A DNA stretch of 64,000 nucleotides, from positions 28,690 through 92,689 of the forward strand of contig JAEXRL010000029.1 in NCBI GenBank assembly GCA_023440825.1, in the 5' to 3' direction. Below the pieces are notes generated by a model. That model worked only from the letters and a program-made list of their open reading frames with translations. It did no database searches and was not told the DNA's origin. Made by a program: the position numbers and the translations under genes. The stretch is from Pseudomonadota bacterium. Lineage in GTDB: Bacteria > Pseudomonadota > Gammaproteobacteria > Burkholderiales > Burkholderiaceae_B. The stretch's first letter is position 1, and the number at the start of each line of letters is the position of its first letter. Shown in pieces: positions 17,220 to 26,718 of the stretch.

Positions 17220-19217
17220 ATGTATCACCCCAACAGACCTCTCGTACCCATCATAGTGCGAAAGCTCATTCTCTGTTGCGCGCTTTTTGTCATTAGCAAT
17301 GTTGCCATCACACAAGAAAACATTGCCGACCATGCGCTTTCTGTCACGGCATCTACCCAGCACTTATCACCCCGCACAGAAGCATCTACTGGCCCAGGCC
17401 TCTTACCCAAAAACCCTGATACAGGCTTAACCATACTAATCGTTTTAAGCAGTATGCTGCTCGGTGCTGTGCTCACCGCCACTGGCCTGCATTTAAGAAT
17501 GGCACGGCAACGCCACCGCCTACAATTTACCGAGCAACGCTTGAACCTCATGCTGGGGTCCGTCGATGCGTACGTATATGTGAAAAACAAGCATTACCAA
17601 TATACCTACGCCAATCAAAAAATGTGTGCTGATCTAAATCTACTACCAGAGCAGATTAAGGGAAAATCGGATCAAGACCTTTACCTGCACCCCCAAACCT
17701 TAGCGGATATCCGCGCCAATGATAAACAAGTCCTGCTGCACTCCCAACAGGTGACGGCCGAGGAGGTCTTTCGTGATCACAGCGGCAATATACAACGCAT
17801 TTTACTGAGTATTAAAACACCCTTACTAGACCCACACACTCAAGAAACCTTTATTTTTGGCATCAGTACCGATCTGACCGGCCTGAAAGCGGTCGAATCA
17901 GAAAACCATAAACTGACCTTTTATGATCCGCTGACTGACCTGCCTAACCGCCGTCAATTATGCCAAGAAATTACTACTTTACTGGATCAAAGCTCGCCTG
18001 ACAGCCCTACCTATGCACTTTTCTTACTGGATTTGGACCGGTTCCAGCAAATTAACGATGCGCGTGGCCATGCTATTGGCGATATGTTGCTGCTACGAGT
18101 GGCCAATCGACTCCGGGCCCTGCTGCCCGAGGATGCGCTAGTAGCCCGTTTGGGTGGGGATGAGTTTTGTGTACTGCACGCTTTATCTTATCGCCCAGAC
18201 CTGAGCACACTCCAGCAAGCCGCCTGTTTGGGTGAGAAAATTCGTCAGCATATTGAGCAACCCTACCGAATCGCTGATGACACCTACGTCACGAGTGCCA
18301 GCATCGGTCTGACCTTGTTAAAGCCAGAGCTATTGTGTGCCAATGATGCCCTGCGGGAAGCCGATACTGCCTTAAATCGCGCCAAGCAAGATGGCCGTAA
18401 TTTAGTGCGTGCTTACGAACACCATATGCAACAAGCACTGGAAGAAAACCTAAGCCTGAAGCATGACCTACTTAAAGCGCTGAACAATCAGCAATTGAGC
18501 CTATCTTTACAATCTCAATTTGACACAGCAGGCACGATTAGCGGCGCCGAGGCCTTGCTACGATGGGAACACCCTACCCGTGGCTGTATTGAGCCAGCCA
18601 AATTTATCCCCCTTGCTGAAGACAATGACCTTATCTTGGCACTGGGCGAGTGGTTGCTTAACGAGGTGTGCGAGGTCTTAAATGCTACACGGCAGTATCG
18701 CTTTCCGATTTCCGTCAATATCAGCCCTACCCAATTTAACCGGCCTGATTTTGCCACACGCTTGCAGCAGATCCTGAGCACCCGTACCAATCAAACGCAC
18801 CGGCTTATTATGGAAATCACCGAAGGCACCTTAATGGAAAATTTGCCTGCTGCCCAAAAAATCATGGCTGATCTGGGTACGCTAGGAATACGTTTTTCCA
18901 TTGACGACTTTGGGGTGGGCTATTCAAACTTATCGGCGCTACAACGGCTACCGCTTTATGAGTTGAAACTGGATCGCAGCTTAATTGCACAGGTACCGCA
19001 CGATGCGCACTCTAATGCCATCACTCAGGCGGTATTGGCCATGGCCCAGCAGCTCAAGCTGCAAGTGGTGGTGGAAGGCATAGAAACCCCGGAACAATTA
19101 GCGTTCATCTCAGGCTTAGGGGCTGTACATATGCAAGGATTTTTACTGGCTAAACCTATGAGCACCGATACCTGGCTGGCTAGCCTGGTACCTCCGCCAT
19201 CGTTAGCCCTACACTAA
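17220..19217 (+). CDS. Membrane PAS-GGDEF-EAL cyclic-di-GMP protein
   Basis: This 665-residue protein has an N-terminal hydrophobic segment (about 11-31), a short periplasmic stretch, a second membrane segment (about 68-92), a PAS-like domain (105-225), a GGDEF domain (235-400, motif GGDEF at 312-316) and an EAL domain (410-660, motif EALLRW at 444-449). The EAL domain retains NISPTQFNR, MEITEGTLMEN, IDDFGVGYS, KLDRSLI and VVEGIET, so phosphodiesterase activity is likely. The RxxD inhibitory site normally five residues before GGDEF is absent. It could be bifunctional or a net phosphodiesterase. It stands alone, ending 10 bases from the convergent LysR gene. Confidence 0.92.
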   Translation: MYHPNRPLVPIIVRKLILCCALFVISNVAITQENIADHALSVTASTQHLSPRTEASTGPGLLPKNPDTGLTILIVLSSMLLGAVLTATGLHLRMARQRHRLQFTEQRLNLMLGSVDAYVYVKNKHYQYTYANQKMCADLNLLPEQIKGKSDQDLYLHPQTLADIRANDKQVLLHSQQVTAEEVFRDHSGNIQRILLSIKTPLLDPHTQETFIFGISTDLTGLKAVESENHKLTFYDPLTDLPNRRQLCQEITTLLDQSSPDSPTYALFLLDLDRFQQINDARGHAIGDMLLLRVANRLRALLPEDALVARLGGDEFCVLHALSYRPDLSTLQQAACLGEKIRQHIEQPYRIADDTYVTSASIGLTLLKPELLCANDALREADTALNRAKQDGRNLVRAYEHHMQQALEENLSLKHDLLKALNNQQLSLSLQSQFDTAGTISGAEALLRWEHPTRGCIEPAKFIPLAEDNDLILALGEWLLNEVCEVLNATRQYRFPISVNISPTQFNRPDFATRLQQILSTRTNQTHRLIMEITEGTLMENLPAAQKIMADLGTLGIRFSIDDFGVGYSNLSALQRLPLYELKLDRSLIAQVPHDAHSNAITQAVLAMAQQLKLQVVVEGIETPEQLAFISGLGAVHMQGFLLAKPMSTDTWLASLVPPPSLALH

Positions 19218-19227
19218 GCAAATTATA

Positions 19228-20193
19228 TTAACGTCTATGATCGAAAGGGTCGTGACTGCTTGGCAGCCCATCGCCATCGCCAAACACAAAGCGCAAAATA
19301 TGACTTTTCACGTACTCTTTCATGGCCGTGATAAGTAACTGTGCATCGGGACGTATAGGACGGTCAGCCAGCGTAATAACACCCATCATATAGGGAATAT
19401 ATACGTCAATCGGGCGCACCACCACCTCAGCAAAACGTAGGCCGTTCGCGGTGAAGGGGTCCACTAAACTGGCCCCAACACCCTGAGCGACAAGCATCAT
19501 GGCGTCAGCAGTAGTGCTCACGGCAATATGCCGCACACTTTCTACCGTTGTCACCGCTCGCTGTAAGGCACTGGCTTGCCGATGTCGCAAACCATTGTGA
19601 TTCAGAATGGAAATAAGCACCGTATCGGAGATATCCGCCAAAGGAATCTGCTCAAACCTAGCCAAGGGATGATTCGCTGGCAGAGCCAATAACATGGGTG
19701 CCTGACCCGACCAATGTACCGTGCATGCCTCCGTGTCCAGGGGCAGGCTGGTCATTGCCACGTCTACCTTGGCTTCTCGCACTAAGGACACAATTTGATC
19801 CGTGCTAACGGTCTCACATGACAACTTTTGCTTAAATAAAGGCTGAGTGGCTTCCAGCTGAGCTAAGACCTGAGGCACCAAGCCTACGCTTAAGGAACGC
19901 GATGACGCCAAGCGTAAGGGGCGCATGCCTCCTTGGGCTATCTCACGCGACCGTACCTCGAGCATTTCAAGATTCACCAGCAAGGGGCGAACCTCTTGAT
20001 AAAAGTCGCGCCCCTGCTCAGTTAAGGTGACCTGAGGTCGTGTACGGGTAAACAGCTTAAAACCCAGCTCCTGCTCAAGCTCTTGCACTTGTCGGCTAAC
20101 AACAGGCTGTGAGCGATCTAATAACTTACCCGCTGCGGTAACACTGCCCGCCGTTATTACCGCAGCAAAGGCTTCAAGTTGTCGAATTTCCAT
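19228..20193 (-). CDS. LysR family transcriptional regulator
   Basis: This 321-residue regulator has the N-terminal winged helix (MEIRQLEAFAAVITAGSVTA, then the recognition helix with SQPVVSRQVQELE) and an effector-binding domain from about residue 90. It lies 60 bases downstream of panB on the same strand, so the two may be co-transcribed, which is unusual for a LysR gene. No divergent target is adjacent. The ligand and target are unknown. The C-terminal 20 residues extend a little beyond the usual length. Confidence 0.9.
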   Translation of the reverse strand: MEIRQLEAFAAVITAGSVTAAGKLLDRSQPVVSRQVQELEQELGFKLFTRTRPQVTLTEQGRDFYQEVRPLLVNLEMLEVRSREIAQGGMRPLRLASSRSLSVGLVPQVLAQLEATQPLFKQKLSCETVSTDQIVSLVREAKVDVAMTSLPLDTEACTVHWSGQAPMLLALPANHPLARFEQIPLADISDTVLISILNHNGLRHRQASALQRAVTTVESVRHIAVSTTADAMMLVAQGVGASLVDPFTANGLRFAEVVVRPIDVYIPYMMGVITLADRPIRPDAQLLITAMKEYVKSHILRFVFGDGDGLPSSHDPFDHRR

Positions 20194-20253
20194 AGTGCCC
20201 AGTAATAAAAGGTTTCAAATTTAGGACATTCTAAACTTTAAAACGTTTACACA

Positions 20254-21081
20254 CTAGCGCTTCACACCAAAACAATGCTCCATCGCCGGGAAGCTTCCTT
20301 CACGCACCTCGTCGGCATAGGTTTGGGCTGCTTGCTTAATGACAGCACCCACATCCACATACTGTTTGGCAAACTTAGGAATACGGCCAGCCGTCAAACC
20401 TAGAATATCCTCAGTAACCAGCACCTGACCATCGCAAGCCGGCGAAGCACCAATACCAATCGTTGGCACAGCAATTGTTTCCGTAATGCGTCTGCCCAAC
20501 GCCTCGGCCACCCCTTCCAACACCACACCGAATGCTCCTGCCTGCGCATGGGCCACCGCATCCTCTAGCACGCGCTGTGCTGTGCCGTCCGTCATGCCTT
20601 GAGCCTTATAGCCACCCATGGTGTTCACGTACTGGGGCATCAAGCCCACATGTGCGAGCACAGGAATACCGCGATCCACCAAAAAACGAGTGGTCTCAGC
20701 CATCACTGCGCCCCCTTCAAGCTTAACCGCCTGTGCACCACTGGCACTGAGCAAGTACGCAGCGTTTTCAAAGGCTTGCTGTACAGACTTCTGATAACTA
20801 CCAAAAGGCATATCAACCACCACACAGGCATGTTCTGTGGCACGCACCACCGCGGCAGCGTGAGCTGCCATTTGCTCAACCGTAATGCTTAGGGTGTCGG
20901 CCATTCCATATCCCACCATTGCAGTGGAGTCACCCACCAGGATGAAATCCATAGCCTCGTCCAGTAAACGCGCAATGGGCGCAATATACGCCGTCAAAGC
21001 GCATATTTTCTGTTTTCCTTTATAGGACATCAGGGTTGGAACAGTCACACGGGTGCGATTAATTGGAACGCTCATACTCAT
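20254..21081 (-). CDS. panB: 3-methyl-2-oxobutanoate hydroxymethyltransferase
   Basis: This 275-residue enzyme makes ketopantoate from 2-oxoisovalerate and methylenetetrahydrofolate in pantothenate synthesis. The metal ligands expected from the family are present: D51 (LVGDS), D90 (VVDMPF) and E122 (KLEGG); the catalytic glutamate is E189 (VVLEGVAEAL). The segment after LTAY reads IAPIARLL instead of the usual D-containing form, so it belongs to a somewhat divergent branch. No panC or panD is adjacent; instead a LysR gene follows. It could be a second copy or a paralogue with another oxoacid substrate. Confidence 0.9.
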   Translation of the reverse strand: MSMSVPINRTRVTVPTLMSYKGKQKICALTAYIAPIARLLDEAMDFILVGDSTAMVGYGMADTLSITVEQMAAHAAAVVRATEHACVVVDMPFGSYQKSVQQAFENAAYLLSASGAQAVKLEGGAVMAETTRFLVDRGIPVLAHVGLMPQYVNTMGGYKAQGMTDGTAQRVLEDAVAHAQAGAFGVVLEGVAEALGRRITETIAVPTIGIGASPACDGQVLVTEDILGLTAGRIPKFAKQYVDVGAVIKQAAQTYADEVREGSFPAMEHCFGVKR

Positions 21082-21351
21082 TAACTCCTGGCCAATTGGC
21101 CCGACACAATACAGAAATCAAAATGATGTGAATTTCAAAACGATACAGTACACACAGTGCCGTGCACGTATAATCGTGATTGGGTAATAAAAAAAATCTC
21201 TGCCCACTCAGCACATATGTGCGTCTTTTCCCTAGCGGACTCTCACCTTTTTACATTGAGCTGTACTTAATTACTACAGTTCAGTGCTTTTCTGCATGGT
21301 TATTACAGCCGTACTCTGGCTGCGCTCGTGCAGACCCCCAAGGAGAAACCT

Positions 21352-22191
21352 ATGTTAATGCGTCCTAATAAAGCTGTCTTTCACGACGGCAACACGGCTC
21401 CCCAACTCGGGCTGGGTGTTTGGCAAGTCGCTCCAGAACACACCGCCAGCTTGGTATGCTCAGCCATAGCACACGGATACCGCCTGCTGGATACTGCCAG
21501 CATTTATGGCAACGAGGCTGAGCTGGGACAAGGTATACGCGACGCTGGCCTGCCGCGTGAAGAGCTTTTCATCAGCACCAAGGTGTGGAACGACCAGCAC
21601 GGGCATGACAGTACCCGGGACGCCCTGCATGCAAGCCTAGAGAGGCTACAACTGGAGTACATCGATTTATATATGATTCACTGGCCTGTTCCCACCAACC
21701 GTTTGTATGTACAAACCTGGGAAATGCTAATTAATCTGCGCAATGAAGGCCTAATTAAATCCATCGCCGTTTGCAACTTTAACGAAAGTCACCTGCAAAC
21801 CCTGCTGGATAAAACGGGGGTTTTACCCGTGCTGAACCAAATCGAATTGCATCCCGGTTTTCAGCAACAGGCGCTGCGTCAGTTTCATCACGACCATGGG
21901 ATACATACGCAAGCCTGGAGCCCTATGGGTTTTGGCCAGTTCTGGGACAACAGCACCTTACAAAGCCTGGCTCATAAGCATGGAAAGTCAGTGGCACAGA
22001 TTATCCTGCGCTGGCAAATGCAGCTGGGCAATCTGGCTCTGACCAAATCCAACTCGCTAGAGCGCTTAAACGAAAACATGCGTATTTTTGACTTTTCTCT
22101 GGAGCACGAAGACCTGCTGGCTATTCAGCAACTAGGCCAAGCAGAGAACCGCCTAGGCCCCGATCCAGAGTTTTTTCTGAACGTAGCCTAG
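21352..22191 (+). CDS. Aldo/keto reductase (diketogluconate reductase type)
   Basis: This 279-residue NADPH-dependent reductase has the family tetrad D47, Y52, K77 and H110 in the contexts RLLDTASIYGNE, STKVWN and LYMIHWP. It belongs to the AKR5-like bacterial group and probably reduces small aldehydes or ketones. I placed the start at ATG 21352 with AAGGAG upstream. A TATAAT box at 21169-21174 may be its promoter, though no -35 match was found. Its stop lies within a short hairpin shared with the convergent MFS gene. Confidence 0.9.
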   Translation: MLMRPNKAVFHDGNTAPQLGLGVWQVAPEHTASLVCSAIAHGYRLLDTASIYGNEAELGQGIRDAGLPREELFISTKVWNDQHGHDSTRDALHASLERLQLEYIDLYMIHWPVPTNRLYVQTWEMLINLRNEGLIKSIAVCNFNESHLQTLLDKTGVLPVLNQIELHPGFQQQALRQFHHDHGIHTQAWSPMGFGQFWDNSTLQSLAHKHGKSVAQIILRWQMQLGNLALTKSNSLERLNENMRIFDFSLEHEDLLAIQQLGQAENRLGPDPEFFLNVA

Positions 22192-22202
22192 CACCGCTAG
22201 GC
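22186..22202. terminator. Hairpin covering two convergent stop codons
   Basis: GCCTAGC (22186-22192) and GCTAGGC (22196-22202) form a perfect seven-pair stem with a three-base loop. The stop codons of the aldo/keto reductase (TAG at 22189-22191) and of the MFS gene (complement of 22197-22199) both lie in it. No T-run follows on either side, so termination activity is uncertain. Confidence 0.4.
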
Positions 22203-23606
22203 GCGTACTTGCCTGGCTGCTTTGGACAATAAGGCGGCCATGGCCGGGCACACCGCAAAGGCTAAAAACAACACCAAGCTAGACTGCTGGGCCCCCACTA
22301 CGCCCCCCGGCTTACTGAAACCGGCAGCATTGCTTAACAAGCCTGCCACACTCGCGCCCAATGCCATGGCATATAACTGCAAGGTAGTAATGGCCGCCGA
22401 CGCGATATTTTCCTGACCTTTTGGTGCCGCTTTAAAGACCCGAGTCAGTAAATGAGGCCAGCACAAACCTATACCGAACCCTACACCTAGCAAAGCGGGA
22501 TACATGAGGTAGGCCAACTGCAACTCAGCACTTAATGCCTGCCAAGGAATCAAGACGGCCAGAACCACTAATGATGCACAAGACACCATGGGCCCTATAA
22601 TTAAAAAGTACCCCCCAACATGATGAGCTCGACTGGAGCTTAGCAAGGTAGCCAAGGTCCACCCGGCTGACATCAACACCGTTAAATAGCCCGCCTTTAG
22701 CGGCGACATGCTGTGTATAACCTGTAAAAAGTAGGGGATGAAAATTTCGGCTGTAATACTAATGCTCATTAAGCCTATACAAGCGTATAAACTGCCTAGA
22801 GGCTGACTGAGTGAGTAGGTTCCAACAGGAAACAAGCGACTTTCCGTACGTTTATCGAGCCGGATTAAATACACTAATACCGCCACTCCTAACAAGGCAC
22901 CCAGCAAATTAATAGTCCAAGCCTCAAATAAGCTGGCTACCGTCACGCACAACACCGAACACGTCAGCAGCAGCACCTGTTTTAAGGTAGAACCGCTACT
23001 CTGGCGACTTGCAGCAACATGAGCCTGTAGCTGAGTCCAGACCAGAACCGCGAGCCCGGCGACCAGAGGCAAAATAGCCCAAAATGCCCACCGCCAATGC
23101 CCACTTTGCGCAAATATGCCCCCTATTGCCGGCCCTGCCAGCGTTGCCACGCCCCACATGCTGGACACCAAAGCCATGGCCTTAGGCCACAAACGCTCTG
23201 CAAAAACAATACGAATCGACGAGTAGCTTAAGCCCAGCAATAAGCCGCCCCCTAGCCCCTGTATCGTGCGCGCTACAACCAGCCATAACATATGAGGCGC
23301 ACTGGCACACAAAGCTGTGCCCAAAGCGAAGATAAGCAGCGTGAACAAAAAACCCATACGCAGGCCGCTGCGCTCTAAAATCCTAGGGGTTAACGCAGAG
23401 CCAACGATGGAGGCAACCACAAATAACGTCGTGTTCCAGGCATAATACAGCTGCCCACCGATATCCTGAATGACAGAGGGCATGATGGTGGTGGCGATGT
23501 AGACATTCACCGCATGAATCGCCACTCCCCCTGCTAAGGCAAGCGAGCGTAAACCATTACGCCCCCATAGCAACTCCGACCACGCTGCCCCTTGTCTGCT
23601 GCTCAT
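22197..23606 (-). CDS. MFS drug/multidrug-type transporter
   Basis: This 469-residue protein has 12 to 14 hydrophobic segments and is a major facilitator superfamily exporter of the DHA2-like type. The segment RTIQGLGGGLLLGLSYSSIRI resembles the conserved helix 4 region, and GVATLAGPAIGGIFAQSGHWRWAFWA resembles motif C. I chose ATG 23606, preceded by GAAGGA; the longer frame would begin with TTG six codons upstream. It faces the aldo/keto reductase tail to tail. The substrate is unknown. Confidence 0.88.
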   Translation of the reverse strand: MSSRQGAAWSELLWGRNGLRSLALAGGVAIHAVNVYIATTIMPSVIQDIGGQLYYAWNTTLFVVASIVGSALTPRILERSGLRMGFLFTLLIFALGTALCASAPHMLWLVVARTIQGLGGGLLLGLSYSSIRIVFAERLWPKAMALVSSMWGVATLAGPAIGGIFAQSGHWRWAFWAILPLVAGLAVLVWTQLQAHVAASRQSSGSTLKQVLLLTCSVLCVTVASLFEAWTINLLGALLGVAVLVYLIRLDKRTESRLFPVGTYSLSQPLGSLYACIGLMSISITAEIFIPYFLQVIHSMSPLKAGYLTVLMSAGWTLATLLSSSRAHHVGGYFLIIGPMVSCASLVVLAVLIPWQALSAELQLAYLMYPALLGVGFGIGLCWPHLLTRVFKAAPKGQENIASAAITTLQLYAMALGASVAGLLSNAAGFSKPGGVVGAQQSSLVLFLAFAVCPAMAALLSKAARQVRA

Positions 23607-23660
23607 ACTACAAGCTTCCTTCAATCAAGCCATTCATTAAAAGGTGATGCGTCCAGACGT

Positions 23661-23709
23661 AAAAAACGGGCCTGTTGATTATTCTGCCACTGGCGAATAC
23701 GAGGCCCGT
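23661..23709 (-). terminator. Terminator downstream of aconitase
   Basis: The arms 23666-23673 (ACGGGCCT) and 23702-23709 (AGGCCCGT) pair perfectly around a 28-base loop that contains a minor inner hairpin. Reading leftwards a T-run follows (complement of A at 23661-23665). It lies 20 bases after the aconitase stop and before the MFS gene. Confidence 0.7.
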
Positions 23710-23729
23710 TCTGGTATGGAGCAGTCTGC

Positions 23730-26489
23730 TTAGTTTAGCAGCCCACGCAATACATACTGCATGATGCCCCCATGGCGATAGTAATGCGCCTCACTAGGGG
23801 TATCAATACGTACCCGCGCCGTGAAATGCTTGTCTCCGGCGCGTACCTGTACGGTCTGAGGAATCGTGTCCTGATTCAAGGCGGTGATACCAACAATATC
23901 TATTGTTTCATCGCCCTCCAAGCCCAGACTCGTGGCCGACTCACCCTCTAGAAACTGCAGCGGTAACACGCCCATGCCGAGTAAATTAGAACGGTGAATA
24001 CGCTCATATGATTCCGCAATCACGGCCCTCACCCCTAACAAGACCGTCCCTTTGGCAGCCCAGTCACGCGACGAACCTGAGCCATATTCTTTACCCGCCA
24101 ATAAAACAAGGGGAACACCCGCCTGCAAATAATGACGCGATGCATCGTAAATGGTCGCAACTGGCGCACCTGGTTGAGTAAAGTCACGGGTGTACCCACC
24201 CTCCGTTCCAGGCGCCAATTGATTGCGTAAACGCACGTTAGCAAACGTACCTCGTATCATGACCTCATGATTTCCACGGCGCGAGCCGTACGAATTAAAG
24301 TCACTAGGCTGCACGCCATGCTCCATCAAATATGCCGCTGCCGGGCTGCTGCGTGCAATCGACCCCGCTGGGCTGATGTGATCGGTGGTTACCGAGTCGC
24401 CTAGCTTAGCCAGTACCCGGGCACCGTGTATGTCTTTGACTGGAGCAGGATCGCGCTGCAAACCGTCGAAATAAGGCGGGCGACGTACGTATGTGGAATC
24501 GGCCTCCCAGGCAAATACATCCCCTTCTGGGGTCGGCAAGCTCTGCCAGCGCTCATCACCTGCAAACACATCGGCATAACCACGTGTGTACATATCAGCG
24601 GCAATCGCAATCTGTATGCTAGCCTGAACTTCTGCAACCGAGGGCCAGATATCTTTCAAGTAGACATCCTGTCCATGCTGATCCTGTCCCAAAGGCTGCT
24701 TGTACAGATCGATATCCATCGTACCTGCCAAGGCATAAGCCACCACCAATGGGGGCGACATCAAATAATTCATTTTGACTTCGGGGTGAATACGGCCCTC
24801 AAAGTTTCGGTTACCAGACAAGACGGAAGTTACCGTTAAATCGTGCTCGTTAATCGCCGCGCTTACCTCAGGGATCAGCGGACCCGAGTTACCAATACAC
24901 GTGGTGCAACCGTAACCGACCAAATCGAACCCCAATTCGTTCAGGTAAGGCGTCAATCCTGCACGCTCGTAGTAATCCGTCACGACCCGGGAGCCTGGCG
25001 CTAGACTGGTTTTCACCCAAGGCTTGCGCTGTAAACCTTTTTCTACTGCTTTTTTTGCCAGCAAGGCCGCTGCCAGCATAACACTGGGGTTAGAAGTATT
25101 CGTACACGAGGTAATCGCTGCAATCACCACCGCACCATCCGCCAACTGAAACTGAGTGCCATCGGGCAGTTTGACCTCTACCTGCTGTTGCACGGCCTGA
25201 GGAGGCTGATAGGAAGGCGCATCGGATGCGGGGAAACTCTCGGCCAAGGCCTCATCATAATTATTGCTGCCCTGATCCAAACCCTGCATCTGAGCCAAGG
25301 CGCTACGAAACGCGGTTTGAGATGTGGACAGGGCAATACGATCCTGCGGACGCTTCGGTCCGGCTATGGAGGGTACAACAGTGCTTAAATCCAGCTCCAA
25401 GGTCTCGGAATAACGCGGCTCGTGGTCGGGGTCATGCCACAGGCCTTGGGCTTTGGCATACGCCTCAGTCAATGCAATCTGCTCCGGGCTACGTCCCGTG
25501 AGAGCCATATAGTTCAGGGTTTCCTGATCGATGGGAAACATAGAAATCGTAGAGCCATACTCTGGACTCATATTACCTATAGTGGCTCGATTCGCTAGGG
25601 GCACACCGCTGACTCCGGGCCCGTAGAACTCCACAAACTTACCCACTACACCATGCTTGCGCAGCATTTCCGTAATAGTAAGCACCAAATCAGTGGCCGT
25701 TGTCCCTTCAGGTAAAGCACCTGTAAGCTTAAAACCCACGACACTAGGAATAAGCATGGATATTGCCTGCCCCAGCATGGCCGCTTCTGCCTCAATGCCT
25801 CCAACCCCCCAAGCCACCACACCCAAGCCATTCACCATGGGCGTATGGGAGTCAGTACCAACACAGGTATCCGGATAGGCCTGTAGACGCCCCGGCTCCA
25901 GCTCGCGTGTAAAGACAACGCGCGCCAGATGCTCTAGGTTCACCTGATGCACAATACCGGTGCCCGGTGGCACGACTTTAAAGTTATTAAAGGCACTCTG
26001 GCCCCAACGCAAAAAGTTATAGCGCTCTAGGTTACGTGTGTATTCAATGTCTACATTTCGCTGAAACGACTGCGGACTACCAAAATCATCCACAATCACA
26101 GAGTGATCAATGACTAACTCTACGGGCGCCAAGGGATTAATTTTCTGTGCATCGCCACCCAAGGCCTGCATGGCCTCGCGCATAGCACTTAAATCCACCA
26201 CAGCCGGAACGCCGGTAAAATCCTGAAGCACAACACGTGCCGGAGTAAAGGAAATTTCTCGATCTGGCGCAGCGGCTGGATCCCAAGCCGCTAGGGCCTT
26301 AATATCGGCGGCGGTTATGTCTTTGCCATCCTCGGTGCGTAACAGGTTTTCGAGCAAAATTTTCAAGCCGTAAGGCAAGCTGGCTACATCCAGCCCTGCC
26401 CCCTGAACTGCACTTAAACGATAATACTCATACTGCTGACCACCCACTTGCAAATGGTCTAGGGCACTAAAACTGTTCAGGCTAGTCAT
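23730..26489 (-). CDS. acnA: Aconitate hydratase A
   Basis: This 919-residue TCA-cycle enzyme interconverts citrate and isocitrate using a [4Fe-4S] cluster. The cluster cysteines lie in ITSCTNTSNPSVM and GYGCTTCIGNSG, and GSRRGNHEVM and GKEYGSGSSRDWAAKGT are active-site segments of the C-terminal swivel domain. Length and order match the AcnA/IRP1 branch. It is a single-gene unit with its own terminator; a dyad symmetric site lies about 40 bases before its start. AcnA proteins can also act as RNA-binding regulators when the cluster is lost, which is family knowledge only. Confidence 0.97.
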   Translation of the reverse strand: MTSLNSFSALDHLQVGGQQYEYYRLSAVQGAGLDVASLPYGLKILLENLLRTEDGKDITAADIKALAAWDPAAAPDREISFTPARVVLQDFTGVPAVVDLSAMREAMQALGGDAQKINPLAPVELVIDHSVIVDDFGSPQSFQRNVDIEYTRNLERYNFLRWGQSAFNNFKVVPPGTGIVHQVNLEHLARVVFTRELEPGRLQAYPDTCVGTDSHTPMVNGLGVVAWGVGGIEAEAAMLGQAISMLIPSVVGFKLTGALPEGTTATDLVLTITEMLRKHGVVGKFVEFYGPGVSGVPLANRATIGNMSPEYGSTISMFPIDQETLNYMALTGRSPEQIALTEAYAKAQGLWHDPDHEPRYSETLELDLSTVVPSIAGPKRPQDRIALSTSQTAFRSALAQMQGLDQGSNNYDEALAESFPASDAPSYQPPQAVQQQVEVKLPDGTQFQLADGAVVIAAITSCTNTSNPSVMLAAALLAKKAVEKGLQRKPWVKTSLAPGSRVVTDYYERAGLTPYLNELGFDLVGYGCTTCIGNSGPLIPEVSAAINEHDLTVTSVLSGNRNFEGRIHPEVKMNYLMSPPLVVAYALAGTMDIDLYKQPLGQDQHGQDVYLKDIWPSVAEVQASIQIAIAADMYTRGYADVFAGDERWQSLPTPEGDVFAWEADSTYVRRPPYFDGLQRDPAPVKDIHGARVLAKLGDSVTTDHISPAGSIARSSPAAAYLMEHGVQPSDFNSYGSRRGNHEVMIRGTFANVRLRNQLAPGTEGGYTRDFTQPGAPVATIYDASRHYLQAGVPLVLLAGKEYGSGSSRDWAAKGTVLLGVRAVIAESYERIHRSNLLGMGVLPLQFLEGESATSLGLEGDETIDIVGITALNQDTIPQTVQVRAGDKHFTARVRIDTPSEAHYYRHGGIMQYVLRGLLN

Positions 26490-26528
26490 CGGGAAACCTC
26501 CATTTCACAAATATTGCTCGATAATTAC

Positions 26529-26541
26529 ACTGTACAACAGT
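26529..26541. promoter_or_regulatory. Candidate operator upstream of acnA
   Basis: ACTGT, three bases, then ACAGT form a perfect dyad 40 to 52 bases before the acnA start codon. The inner TGT-N3-ACA resembles GntR-family half-site spacing. No regulator gene is adjacent. The assignment is inference from symmetry and position. Confidence 0.3.
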
Positions 26542-26718
26542 CGACAATGGATACTTATGACACCAACGTAACGGTATTATCTTACACTCTTGTATCCGTA
26601 CACCGCTTGAATCTTGTTTTTTGTCTGTATCGTCAGTTGCTTAGCTTGCCACGTCTTCATGCGGCATCATTGCTGTAACACCTTTTCTTATGCGGTTTTG
26701 TGAGGGTTCTCCAGTCCT

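Noticed and set aside
20254..21081. panB as a pseudogene
   Set aside because: The frame is intact, and the expected metal and catalytic residues are all present.
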